From assembly GCA_937136425.1 (NCBI GenBank), contig CAKZON010000070.1, positions 124,001-188,000 on the forward strand: DNA of 64,000 nt, in the 5' to 3' direction. This DNA is from an uncultured Crocinitomix sp. (GTDB taxonomy: Bacteria > Bacteroidota > Bacteroidia > Flavobacteriales_D > Crocinitomicaceae). Numbering within the stretch: the first letter of the stretch is position 1; each line of letters starts with the position of its first letter. Below the pieces are notes generated by a model that worked only from the letters and a program-made list of their open reading frames with translations, made no database searches and was not told the origin of the DNA. Positions 56,601 through 64,000 of the stretch are shown piece after piece. The position numbers and the translations under genes are program-made.

Positions 56601-56764
56601 TACCACTCATTATCACAGGAACCTGAGGAGATATAGACTACATCAAACTCAGCCGGCACAGCCGTCCCACAAGAGAGTCCTCCTGGGAGAAAAACCTGAG
56701 CATGAGTTACATTGCTAAAGACTACTAGGAATAGTAGCTTCAGAATCAAGTATTTTTTTTTCAT
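53699..56764 (-). CDS. Fibronectin type III-repeat surface protein with T9SS type A sorting domain
   Basis: A 1021-aa exported protein. Signal peptide (LILKLLFLVVFSNVTHA|Q), an N-terminal beta domain to ~130, then about five FN3-like repeats of ~95 residues (each with SLTGLTPGETYCYYVRANCG or a close variant and WVGPFCF), a PPC-type domain (~620-770), two further beta modules and a type A CTD (LVVYPNPVVDVLTVQNISIE ... IESGVYFVKV). Paired cysteines in each repeat suggest disulfides. It is probably a T9SS-secreted adhesin or matrix protein. The terminator and lack of close neighbours mark it as monocistronic. Confidence 0.92.
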   Translation of the reverse strand: MKKKYLILKLLFLVVFSNVTHAQVFLPGGLSCGTAVPAEFDVVYISSGSCDNEWYSFVAPCDGEITISDAGGFTDGKRLNSGTCDALVLEDNTSWSGSVSATVTEGETVYFEFLNDNWCDGANFQATFENPACPQPTLLDGFTTSWDAAMLGWVSDADEFTVIYGPTGFDPLVEGTSVISPTNIIGVDGLEELTCYDYYVQANCGGGEVSCFLSGPFTFCTPAICPAPLSPDETYVTHDTVITEWTEGDSETEWDVEWGPEGFVLGTGTMVTTPFLSETLEPLDAATCYDWYVRAVCEVELDGEIVTVNSLWVGPNEVCTDGLCLDPSDGTMVASGGLDATLAWTENNTPPAEEWNIQYGEPGFTLGEGVTVTNVPTNPYTLGGLEPGTDYCYYVQSVCGEGADSLSNWVGPFCFTTDIFCPAPFALYATGTSGTEADLSWEPGDVEEAWDISWGIELDDPEAGTMEDAAVFPAISLTGLTPGETYCYYVRANCGDIADSSSVWVGPYCWTQPALCATPFAVEVINITNTAAHVNFSSIDAETFDVEWGFPCFEPGTGTEEGSEYGTTDDPYYMTGLLGTTPYWVSVRATCGVDSISDWTEPMLFGTDIQNDDPCDAIELIVDGPAQLRHNFEATTLPGETTIAPEAADCYSNDGWCSGEGIDRTVWFKFTAPESGQVVVNTFDESTCQTNGYTEVAIYSTGDCGIITNFVPHYANTLAPGADGSDAPFGSEITACGLTPFAEYYVMVNPVAYIQPDVHFTISVSSVEEVSAGLGLSPTICAGTTYDLFDAIAGYSTEDGTWYNPTVADGNELPNLVGFPDGEGSYDLFYVVSNGCTSDTVMTVVSTVEGVDAGDDGFYTTCNDYDIILSDHIVGSYDGGGLWEYDGVDPDVALAGGLFAPLGMDAGIYTFNYSVTSEHCGTETSTVTVVLIDCTDLDEEAENALVVYPNPVVDVLTVQNISIEGNAVIEVLDIEGRVIISNQVSNVFGNYEIDMNAIESGVYFVKVTAEDTVQKVRVVKQ

Positions 56765-56884
56765 AACTAGTTTTTAAATTATTAATTATAGATTTAATTT
56801 CGCTAAAGTAATAAAACATGATTGATTAATCAAATTATATTAAAAAAAAGTGCGTCTCCCTTTTTTATAAAACACTAAATTAGA

Positions 56885-59800
56885 TTAGTTTACCAAAAAC
56901 GTTTTAGGTTTGGCAAGATTGGATACTGTAATCACCAATTGGTCCTTTCCGAAACCAATAAGTGTCATATCTTTACAATCTTCATTTTCAAAGAATCCTG
57001 ACTCAATTGGAGAAAGTTGTTTGAACCCTCCTTTTCCATCTCCAAGAAGCACTGCTCCGCGACCTCCATCATATCGAACTGTCTCCACCTCAGCGGCGTA
57101 ATTATTCCCTCCTGTGACCAAATCCAAATTACCATCTCCATTTACATCCATTGGGATAGAAGAATTTACAGGCCCCATTTGCGCATAAACAGGCAAATCC
57201 TCTAAATCATAGTTATTACCATTACTCAACAATACTACAGAGTGGAAGTTAGTAGCCGAATAATGCAAGGCTTCATCCAAAGCACCTTCACCATATATAT
57301 TTTCAATATTAGCTGTTGCAAATTCGCCATATGTTGGAAACTTATCTGTAATAAATGGCATTTGTTCTGAAGTACATTGTCTTCCTCTAACTGGGTAACA
57401 AATATTTTCTTGATATTTTGCCAATACAATATCATAACTTCCATTCCCATCAAAATCATGACAATAGATTTCTAACGGTTTTTCAGGTGTTGGGTGGAAT
57501 TTATTATTGCCACCAACATTACCCGCAACATAATCGTTTTTGCCATCTCCGTTGAAATCTCCTTTAGAAATAGAATACCACCAGCCAATGTCCGCCTTAG
57601 GGTTATACTTTTTAGTTACATCACTAAATTTGCCGTTCGCGTTTTCAAAAAAAGTAATTGGCATCCACTCCCCTACAACAATTAAATCTAAATCATTATC
57701 TCCATCAAAATCATCAAATAAAGCATCTGTTACCATACCAGGTCCCATAATGCTTCTGCTATCTTGAGGCTCATTTGCAGCAACAGCTTGTCCTGCTACA
57801 TCTGTAAACACACCTTCACCATCATTTTGCAATAAAAAGCTTCGTGGAGAAAAAGGGTAATATCCTGGAGTTTGTCTACCTGCAATATACATATCCAAAT
57901 CACCGTCTGCGTCATAATCAGCCACAGCTAAGCGTTGCCCTGAAGTTTCCATTTTTGGAAGGCGTTTAGCTGTTTCATTAGAGAAGTTTCCTGAGCCATC
58001 ATTGATGTATAATTGATCTTGAATATTTGGAGAATTGTAAGAGTACTCATTCCCTCCTGAAACAACATATAAATCCAAATCTCCGTCACCGTCAACATCC
58101 AACATTTCTGAGTCCATTTCTTCACAACGCGCCATTGCTTCCCAAGGACCACTCTTCTTTTCAAAACCAACCCCTGCTTTTTGAATCATCAAATGCCCCG
58201 GATAATCAGCTGCGCCAGAAACGTAAAAGTCTTCTAACCCATCTCCATTCACGTCTCCTTTAGAAATAAACGGCCCTAATTGAGACATTTTATGCGGCAT
58301 TAATACTTCACTTTCAAAATCATTCACCGTTGCTTCTCTCGGATAAATAGTGAATAATGAATCTGAAATATCTTTAAAAGGTGTCTCTGCAATTTCAGAA
58401 GTTGAAATAATTCCATTAGCATCTTTATGCGAAAAAGCATAAACTTGATTTGCTGTCAAATTTTCTTTTGTTAAAGCATCTCCATTCGACCATTTAATTT
58501 CAACCTTGTCAATTGTTTTATTCTCGCCAATTCCAAAATGCACAATTTTTTCTACAGATGATTCGTAACCTCGTGACAATTGAATTTCATGATATTGAAT
58601 CTCGTCTCCAATAAAAATCTTTACTGTTGCTCCAATTGCATTTGTATTTTTATCAGGCCCAGTAATATTGAATCGCACATAATTATTTGGTCCTTCAAGC
58701 TTATTTTCCATTATGAAAGAAGCTTCTTCCATATTATTAACAACCAAATCTAAATCTCCGTCATTATCAAAATCAGCAAATGCTGCACCGTTTGAATTTA
58801 CTGGTTTATCAAAATTCCATTCTTCTGTTTTTTTTGTAAAATGAATATCGCCATCATTTTTATAGATATAATTGAAGATTTTCGCCGTTGGCATTAAAGC
58901 CAAACCATCTTCATAGTCATCAATTTGACCATCAACTTCTTTTTGTGCTAACTCAATGTTATAATCATTATCACGCGCCTCACGTCTGTAACCATTAGTA
59001 ACAAACAAATCACGTTTCCCATCATTATCAAAATCAGCAAAAAGAGGTGCCCAACTCCAATCTGTTTTAGAAACTCCAGCAAGTTGCGAAACTTCAGCAA
59101 AGGTACCATCTCCATTATTCATCTGAAGCCCATTAAACATGTATTGGTAATGAAATCCTACATAAACCAATTCCCAAAAGTTTTTGGTGCTCATTCCACC
59201 CATATTTCTTTTTGACCGAACATGGTCTTCCATTGCCATGTCTACAGACATAATATCCGCGAAACCATCATTATTAAAATCGGCTATATCATTCCCCATA
59301 GAAAAGTAAGAAATGTGTCGAGCACGTTCTTTTATCTCGTCAGAAAAAGTACCATCTCCATTGTTCATGTACATAAAGTCAGGATCTTGATAATCGTTCG
59401 ATATATATATATCAGAATAACCATCACCATTTAAATCACCTACTGCAATTCCCAATCCGTAACAATTATTTTCGATACCAGCTTGTACCGACACATCTAC
59501 AAATACACCGTCTCTATTTTCAAGAAATACGTCTGCATCTTCACCATACTTTTTAAGTCTTCTAAATTCATCAACAGAAATAAATTTTTCTCGAGGCGAT
59601 TTTATTGGGTGATTTAGCACATACAAATCTAAATCTCCATCATTATCGTAATCGAAAAAAGCAGCATGCGTAGATCGTTTTTGAACATTCACACCGTACT
59701 CGGCTGCGCGCTCTGTAAACGTATTATCTTGATTATTGATGAAAAGCAAGTTTTGAAGCAATGTTTTATCCTCTGGATTTCCAGAACGACATACGTAAAT

Positions 59801-60226
59801 ATCAAGGTAACCATCAGCATTAACATCAACCATATTAACTCCTGTATGCCAACCAATATTTGCGTCTTCATCAAAGGCAGAATTTGATATATCTTCAAAC
59901 ACCATATCTCCTTTATTCAAATACAATTTATCTTGTACTTGATTCCCTGTAAAGTAAATATCTGTTAAGCCATCATTATTAATATCTCCTACGGCAACTC
60001 CACCGCCATTATAGATATATTCATAATTAAAGAAGTTAAAATCATCATCTTCAGAAATGCTATTGTAGAAATCAATTCCGGTTTTATCAGCTGTTAAGGT
60101 TTCGAACTCCATGGAGTATTCAGCTGTTTGAGTAGAGTCGGAATCAGCCCCTTCTGGGGTGTTACTTCCTCCTCCGCAAGATGTGAAAATTAAAATGGGT
60201 ATAGTTAGTAGTAGCGGTTTTTTCAT
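56885..60226 (-). CDS. FG-GAP/VCBS-repeat lipoprotein with ASPIC/UnbV domains
   Basis: An 1113-aa lipoprotein (Cys17 in IFTSC, then GGGSN). At least ten FG-GAP/VCBS repeats with Ca2+-binding loops (FDYDNDGDLDLYVLN, DFNNDGFADIM, DVDGDGDLDLYVVSG) form probably two beta-propellers. Between them is an ASPIC/UnbV-like domain (~525-615: NAIGATVKIFIGDE, VEIKWSNGDAL). It belongs to the CRTAC1-like group abundant in marine Bacteroidota, often linked to polymer handling or surface binding. No SusCD genes are near, and the function is not known. Confidence 0.9.
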   Translation of the reverse strand: MKKPLLLTIPILIFTSCGGGSNTPEGADSDSTQTAEYSMEFETLTADKTGIDFYNSISEDDDFNFFNYEYIYNGGGVAVGDINNDGLTDIYFTGNQVQDKLYLNKGDMVFEDISNSAFDEDANIGWHTGVNMVDVNADGYLDIYVCRSGNPEDKTLLQNLLFINNQDNTFTERAAEYGVNVQKRSTHAAFFDYDNDGDLDLYVLNHPIKSPREKFISVDEFRRLKKYGEDADVFLENRDGVFVDVSVQAGIENNCYGLGIAVGDLNGDGYSDIYISNDYQDPDFMYMNNGDGTFSDEIKERARHISYFSMGNDIADFNNDGFADIMSVDMAMEDHVRSKRNMGGMSTKNFWELVYVGFHYQYMFNGLQMNNGDGTFAEVSQLAGVSKTDWSWAPLFADFDNDGKRDLFVTNGYRREARDNDYNIELAQKEVDGQIDDYEDGLALMPTAKIFNYIYKNDGDIHFTKKTEEWNFDKPVNSNGAAFADFDNDGDLDLVVNNMEEASFIMENKLEGPNNYVRFNITGPDKNTNAIGATVKIFIGDEIQYHEIQLSRGYESSVEKIVHFGIGENKTIDKVEIKWSNGDALTKENLTANQVYAFSHKDANGIISTSEIAETPFKDISDSLFTIYPREATVNDFESEVLMPHKMSQLGPFISKGDVNGDGLEDFYVSGAADYPGHLMIQKAGVGFEKKSGPWEAMARCEEMDSEMLDVDGDGDLDLYVVSGGNEYSYNSPNIQDQLYINDGSGNFSNETAKRLPKMETSGQRLAVADYDADGDLDMYIAGRQTPGYYPFSPRSFLLQNDGEGVFTDVAGQAVAANEPQDSRSIMGPGMVTDALFDDFDGDNDLDLIVVGEWMPITFFENANGKFSDVTKKYNPKADIGWWYSISKGDFNGDGKNDYVAGNVGGNNKFHPTPEKPLEIYCHDFDGNGSYDIVLAKYQENICYPVRGRQCTSEQMPFITDKFPTYGEFATANIENIYGEGALDEALHYSATNFHSVVLLSNGNNYDLEDLPVYAQMGPVNSSIPMDVNGDGNLDLVTGGNNYAAEVETVRYDGGRGAVLLGDGKGGFKQLSPIESGFFENEDCKDMTLIGFGKDQLVITVSNLAKPKTFLVN

Positions 60227-60289
60227 TTTTATGGTTTTTTCATTTCACTAACTAACAAATATACTAACTTTATCGTAAATATTTTTTTG

Positions 60290-61075
60290 ATGAATTTAGA
60301 CTTAACGGGCAAAACAGCCATAGTATGTGGTAGTACTCAAGGCATTGGACTTGCAGCAGCAACCGAACTTTCTCAACTAGGAGCGAACCTCATTTTGATC
60401 GCACGTAATGAGGAAAAATTGAAAACAGCTTGCGGCGGTTTGGATGCAGCAAAAGGACAAAATCACTGTTATTTAGTTGCTGATTTTTCAAAGCCCGAGG
60501 AACTACGTGAAAGACTAACTGCATTTATTGAAGATAAATCTGTAGAAATTCTGGTTAACAATACAGGAGGGCCAGCTGGAGGACCAGTTAACGAAGCGGA
60601 AACGGACGAATTTACTGCTGCATTTAACCAACATTTAATTTGCAACCACATTTTAGTGCAAGGTGTTAAAGACAAAATGAAATCTTCCGGGTATGGTAGA
60701 ATCATTAATGTAATATCGACCTCTGTAAAACAACCTTTAGCCAATTTAGGTGTTTCTAATACTATTCGTGGAGCAGTTGCTAATTGGAGCAAAACATTGG
60801 CAAACGAATTGGGTCAATTTAACATTACTGTTAACAATGTTTTACCTGGCGCTACGAATACTGTTCGTTTAAAATCGATCATAGAAAATAAGGCTGCTAA
60901 AACGGGAAAATCGTTTGATGCTATTTTAACCGAAATGTCTAACGCTTCACCAATGCAACGCATTGCACAACCTGAAGAGGTAGCTAATGCCATTGCTTTT
61001 TTAGCTTCTCCGGCTGCAAGTTATATTAACGGAATTAACGTTCCTGTTGATGGCGGAAGAACGAAGAGTCTGTAA
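60290..61075 (+). CDS. Short-chain dehydrogenase/reductase family protein lacking the catalytic Tyr and Lys
   Basis: A 261-aa SDR protein with the NAD(P) motif VCGSTQGIGLAAA and NNTGGP (in place of NNAG). The Ser of the active site is present (INVISTSVKQPL), but the YxxxK motif reads SNTIR (Ser156, Arg160), so the normal proton-transfer residues are absent. The family ending INGINVPVDGGRTKSL is intact. A subgroup of SDR proteins with NTIR-like motifs is known to me, so this is probably ancestral rather than recent decay. ATG at 60290 is preferred over TTG at 60287. The substrate is unknown. Confidence 0.88.
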   Translation: MNLDLTGKTAIVCGSTQGIGLAAATELSQLGANLILIARNEEKLKTACGGLDAAKGQNHCYLVADFSKPEELRERLTAFIEDKSVEILVNNTGGPAGGPVNEAETDEFTAAFNQHLICNHILVQGVKDKMKSSGYGRIINVISTSVKQPLANLGVSNTIRGAVANWSKTLANELGQFNITVNNVLPGATNTVRLKSIIENKAAKTGKSFDAILTEMSNASPMQRIAQPEEVANAIAFLASPAASYINGINVPVDGGRTKSL

Positions 61076-61090
61076 GTTAGACCGTTCGTT

Positions 61091-61308
61091 GCACTCACTG
61101 TTAGAATAAAGATCGCTTGCTTTGCGCGCTGTTAGACAATAGACTTTTCGCTGTTGTGATAATGTGGTGTTGATATTCGTATGTAAACACTCTACGCTTT
61201 TTCAGTATCAAGAGCGTTAGCTACACTCAATGTTAGAATAAAGATCGCTTGCTTTGCGTGCTGTTAGACAATAGACTTTTCGCTGTTGTGATAATTTGTT
61301 GTTGATAA
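61091..61308. repeat. Two copies of an ~86-bp direct repeat (132-bp period) in non-coding DNA
   Basis: Copy 1 (61091-61176) and copy 2 (61223-61308) share, almost base for base, TTAGAATAAAGATCGCTTGC and GCTGTTAGACAATAGACTTT, with few differences. The 46 bases between them are unique. No ORF is present. The blocks look like a dispersed non-coding repeat; I saw no third copy in the window, but the check was by eye. Confidence 0.75.
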
Positions 61309-61346
61309 TTGTGCGCTTTTTTTATATTCATAACTAGACGTCCAAC

Positions 61347-61374
61347 GTCTTTTGTCTTTTGTCTTTTGTCTTTT
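61347..61374. repeat. Four tandem copies of GTCTTTT
   Basis: Four perfect head-to-tail copies of the 7-mer lie in the gap before the beta-lactamase-domain gene (which runs the other way and ends at 61415). It is a possible slippage site. Confidence 0.85.
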
Positions 61375-61414
61375 ACAAAAAACTTCTGAATTAACGTTAG
61401 CTTACTAGAGCTAT

Positions 61415-64000
61415 TTAAAACAACTCGGCGTCATAAGCGAATTGGTGCACGCGCTTTCTTATTCCATATTGGTAAATACGGTTGTTCACTGTTGGGTGAA
61501 CTCGATTTGACAAGAACACATAAGTAATCTTATTTACCGGATCCATCCAAATACAGGTACCAGTAAATCCTGTATGACCATAAGTATCTTGTGGGGCAGA
61601 ATCAGCACAACCAAAGGCAGATGTATTAATTGAAGGTTTATTAAAACCTAAACCACGGTGAGAACCTGGCTGAGCACTTGTAAACTTAGATACAGTTTCA
61701 TGTTTCAAATATTGTACTCCATTATAAGATCCTTTTCGCAACAACATTTCTCCCAAAATAGCCAAATCATTCGTTGTTGAAAACACACCAGCATTACCAG
61801 CAATCCCACCATATAGTGCCGCATTTGGATCATGAACATGCCCATGCAATAACTGCTTTCTCCAAAAGCGTTCATTTTCTGTTGGAACAATTTCGTTCTT
61901 TGAAAAATGTTTGAGCGGTTTATATTTCGTGCGCTCCATTCCTAAAGCCTCATAAAACTTGTCATAAATAAACTCAACGTATAAATTTCGCTTTTTCAAA
62001 TCACCCTCTTGAAGTGTATAACCAAATTTTCTTGCATCATTTTGCAGAATGCTTTTGAACAGGAAATAAAGTGTGTTCATATTCACATCACTATACTTAT
62101 AACCTTTATTTGGATCTAACCAAATTTGATTAAGTCTCAACCACATTGAGTCTTGATAAATAATATCGAGATAAAAATCTTCCGCCACCTCTGTTGAATA
62201 AATAGAATCTGCTATATCGCAAAAATACTGATCAAATCGTCCAATTTCGTCACTGGTATAACGCATGTATTTAATGATTGGGAAACCTGCCGGCATACCA
62301 CTATTGTGAGTTAATAATTCCTGAAAAGTGATATTTCGAATTGTACTAGGATAGCGCAAATGATCTTTTAATGAATCTGGCAAATACCCTGACAAACTAT
62401 CTAATAACCCGTATGCTTGCATTTCATACAACTTCATACCTACCAGCGTTGTTGAAACCACCTTAGTTAAGGACGCCAAATCATATAGCGACTCTGAAGT
62501 AACGGGCTTCACTCTGTCATATGAATGATAACCAAAGGACTTATCATAAATAATGCAACCATCTTTTGCTATTAATACCTGACACCCAGGAAACGCTCTA
62601 CCATTAAGCGCACCTTGCACTGCATAATCAATTTCACGAAGCGTATCCTTACTTAATCCACAAAAAGCAGGATCTGTTCTAGCCAATTTAATTTTTGTTG
62701 TTTTAATCCCCTTTACAATAGAATCTTCTGCAACAAAATCTCCTTTGAAAGCCAACTGACCGGAACAAAGCTGTAATAAGGCGGTATAGTCCAATTTATT
62801 TGCACTATTCCTAGGATAATATATTAGGTTGTTCGCACTAATTAAGCTGCTATAAAAATTGGGATTAGAGAAACACAGCAGTAAATTATCATCAGGCTCT
62901 AAACTCCCTATTTTACTTAATAAATCTAACGAAGATGAATCACTTAAAACAACCAATTTAACTCCTTCTGAAGCTACAATTTTATCAAAATTTTCTTCAA
63001 TATTTTTTTTGTGAATTTTAAAACCATTTTCGGTTTTCAATTTTTTGTTTATGCTAATTTTATCCTCAGAATAGACATTTAATCCTTTATTAATAGGGAT
63101 ATTTTTACCATGATTACTTATAAGCGCAGCACTCCCATATAGTAAATTAGTTTGCACGGCTTCTTTTTGCTCTTCAACCCCAGCTCTAATGGTTGATTGG
63201 ATCAGTTTACTTTTAGCATCCAAAATTCGCTTAGTGCTTTCTTCAAAAATTGGGCGATTTTCTTCTAGTAATTTCCAATTCTTATAAGGAATAGCTCCGC
63301 GAATATTTTCATCCATACTCACCATAAACAAGTCTCCACCACTATTCAATTGTTGATTAATTGACTCTTCTTTTGTAGACACTAAGAACATTCCTTTAAA
63401 GTTTGCTGACTGTCTAAAACCATTGAGTTGAACGGTATCAAAATGAGCTAAGCTAACCTCTACAATATCGTTTGTATTTCGCAAGGCCAACATAAAGTTT
63501 TGATAATCTCTTTTGACATTTTCATCTTCATATGCAGCCTGAACAATATTGATACCCGACCTAGATTTCCATTCGGTTATCCAATCGTTAAATGCCTCAC
63601 TATTTTCATAAGTTCCTCCAAAACTAACTAGCCCAATTCTATCATTTTCAAAAACTCTTGTTAATGCAGAATCTCGATTATGCTCTGCTGAATTCCAATA
63701 AGAATAATTAGGAACCTCTAAATAATCAAAGTAATTCGCATAATACAAAGGTTGAATAATTGGCAACGTATCCAGCTTTATTTTAAAGCGACTGATGCTA
63801 TCCAAATCCCATCCTGAAAATCGAATTCCTCCAGGTTCATTTTCAACCACCCAATTGGCCAAACTATCTATATTTTGCTGAAATACCACTGGTACTTCTA
63901 CTATAAAATGTTGATAATACTGTTGTTTTTCACTTAACTCTCCAAATAGAGAATCGGACAAAGTGGTTTCATTCGAATCAGCAATTACCACTTCCTCTAC
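61415..64000 (-). CDS. GH3-like/serine beta-lactamase fusion protein (N-terminus beyond window)
   Basis: The frame is open through base 64000, so this is partial; the GTG at 63991 is internal. The C-terminal ~400 residues are a class C-like beta-lactamase/serine hydrolase: SLYDLASLTKVVSTT (SxxK), YKYSDVNM (Y-x-N position) and YGHTGFTGTCIWMDP. The N-terminal ~450 residues align with the GH3/NagZ part of a known Bacteroidota fusion, but the K-H-F-P-G-H-G and D-S-H motifs are absent and the usual catalytic Asp position (F-x-G-x-x-x-x-D) reads NFKGMFLVST. The glycosidase half thus looks inactive. The intact protein may act on peptidoglycan fragments or esters. Confidence 0.85.
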   Translation of the reverse strand, partial: VEEVVIADSNETTLSDSLFGELSEKQQYYQHFIVEVPVVFQQNIDSLANWVVENEPGGIRFSGWDLDSISRFKIKLDTLPIIQPLYYANYFDYLEVPNYSYWNSAEHNRDSALTRVFENDRIGLVSFGGTYENSEAFNDWITEWKSRSGINIVQAAYEDENVKRDYQNFMLALRNTNDIVEVSLAHFDTVQLNGFRQSANFKGMFLVSTKEESINQQLNSGGDLFMVSMDENIRGAIPYKNWKLLEENRPIFEESTKRILDAKSKLIQSTIRAGVEEQKEAVQTNLLYGSAALISNHGKNIPINKGLNVYSEDKISINKKLKTENGFKIHKKNIEENFDKIVASEGVKLVVLSDSSSLDLLSKIGSLEPDDNLLLCFSNPNFYSSLISANNLIYYPRNSANKLDYTALLQLCSGQLAFKGDFVAEDSIVKGIKTTKIKLARTDPAFCGLSKDTLREIDYAVQGALNGRAFPGCQVLIAKDGCIIYDKSFGYHSYDRVKPVTSESLYDLASLTKVVSTTLVGMKLYEMQAYGLLDSLSGYLPDSLKDHLRYPSTIRNITFQELLTHNSGMPAGFPIIKYMRYTSDEIGRFDQYFCDIADSIYSTEVAEDFYLDIIYQDSMWLRLNQIWLDPNKGYKYSDVNMNTLYFLFKSILQNDARKFGYTLQEGDLKKRNLYVEFIYDKFYEALGMERTKYKPLKHFSKNEIVPTENERFWRKQLLHGHVHDPNAALYGGIAGNAGVFSTTNDLAILGEMLLRKGSYNGVQYLKHETVSKFTSAQPGSHRGLGFNKPSINTSAFGCADSAPQDTYGHTGFTGTCIWMDPVNKITYVFLSNRVHPTVNNRIYQYGIRKRVHQFAYDAELF

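Larger units (their letters stand above)
61076..61414. other. Non-coding gap with repeats
   Basis: This 339-bp gap between convergent genes holds the duplicated ~86-bp block and the GTCTTTT tandem. I found no clear hairpin terminator. Confidence 0.6.

Noticed and set aside
1-64000. CRISPR arrays, prophage, insertion sequences, tRNA or rRNA genes
   Set aside because: Reading the gaps between genes showed no regularly spaced repeats, transposase or integrase ORFs, or cloverleaf sequences; most gaps are under 150 bases.

Overview
The window looks like a chromosomal segment of a Bacteroidota bacterium, most likely order Flavobacteriales. The signs are low GC, A-rich rather than Shine-Dalgarno start regions, -7 elements of the form TAnnTTTG, several type IX secretion (T9SS) sorting domains of types A and B, a PorP/SprF gene, TonB-receptor/lipoprotein pairing, SpoIIE phosphatases with TPR repeats, and the order ftsX-DUF3098-uppP-truB. 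I see no phage, insertion sequence, CRISPR array, rRNA or tRNA. The genus is not determinable by eye.

Left part (1-13,000): a set of genes that reads as a phosphate (PHO) regulon. It holds the end of a TonB-dependent receptor, a beta-helix lipoprotein, an OmpR/PhoB-type response regulator, a ChrA-family transporter, an OprO/P-like porin and a Na/Pi symporter with a PhoU-like tail. Four of these units have a direct repeat TTAAC-N6-TTAAC (11-bp period, like an E. coli Pho box) or a close variant upstream; the fifth, the porin, is ambiguous. Mixed in are a TetR regulator with a perfect 17-bp inverted repeat over its promoter, a TPR/SpoIIE phosphatase and an unknown 211-aa protein.

Middle part (13,000-46,000): mostly housekeeping genes. 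They cover an ArsM-like methyltransferase, dCMP deaminase plus CtpA-like protease, a GT2 and a GT9 glycosyltransferase, rsgA-dtd, a subtilisin lipoprotein, a thioesterase, a PpiD-like foldase, pdhB, dusB, ppa, cysS and a threonine dehydrogenase of the epimerase type. Tyrosine breakdown is represented by hmgA-hpd, whose long leader holds a possible 21-codon ORF. The envelope cluster ftsX-DUF3098-uppP-truB follows, then a polyprenyl synthase. A PorP/SprF gene is paired with a large type B CTD protein at 30-34 kb.

Right part (46,000-64,000): large exported proteins. These are a 1284-aa SBBP/Ig-repeat protein with a type B CTD, a CotH-kinase/lamin-tail protein and a 1021-aa fibronectin type III protein with type A CTDs, an 1113-aa FG-GAP/ASPIC lipoprotein, and a GH3-like/beta-lactamase fusion cut by the window edge. 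Between them lie 3-hydroxyanthranilate dioxygenase, an SDR protein without the usual catalytic Tyr/Lys, and a non-coding stretch with a duplicated ~86-bp repeat. All domain names come from reading the sequence against remembered families; no search was run.
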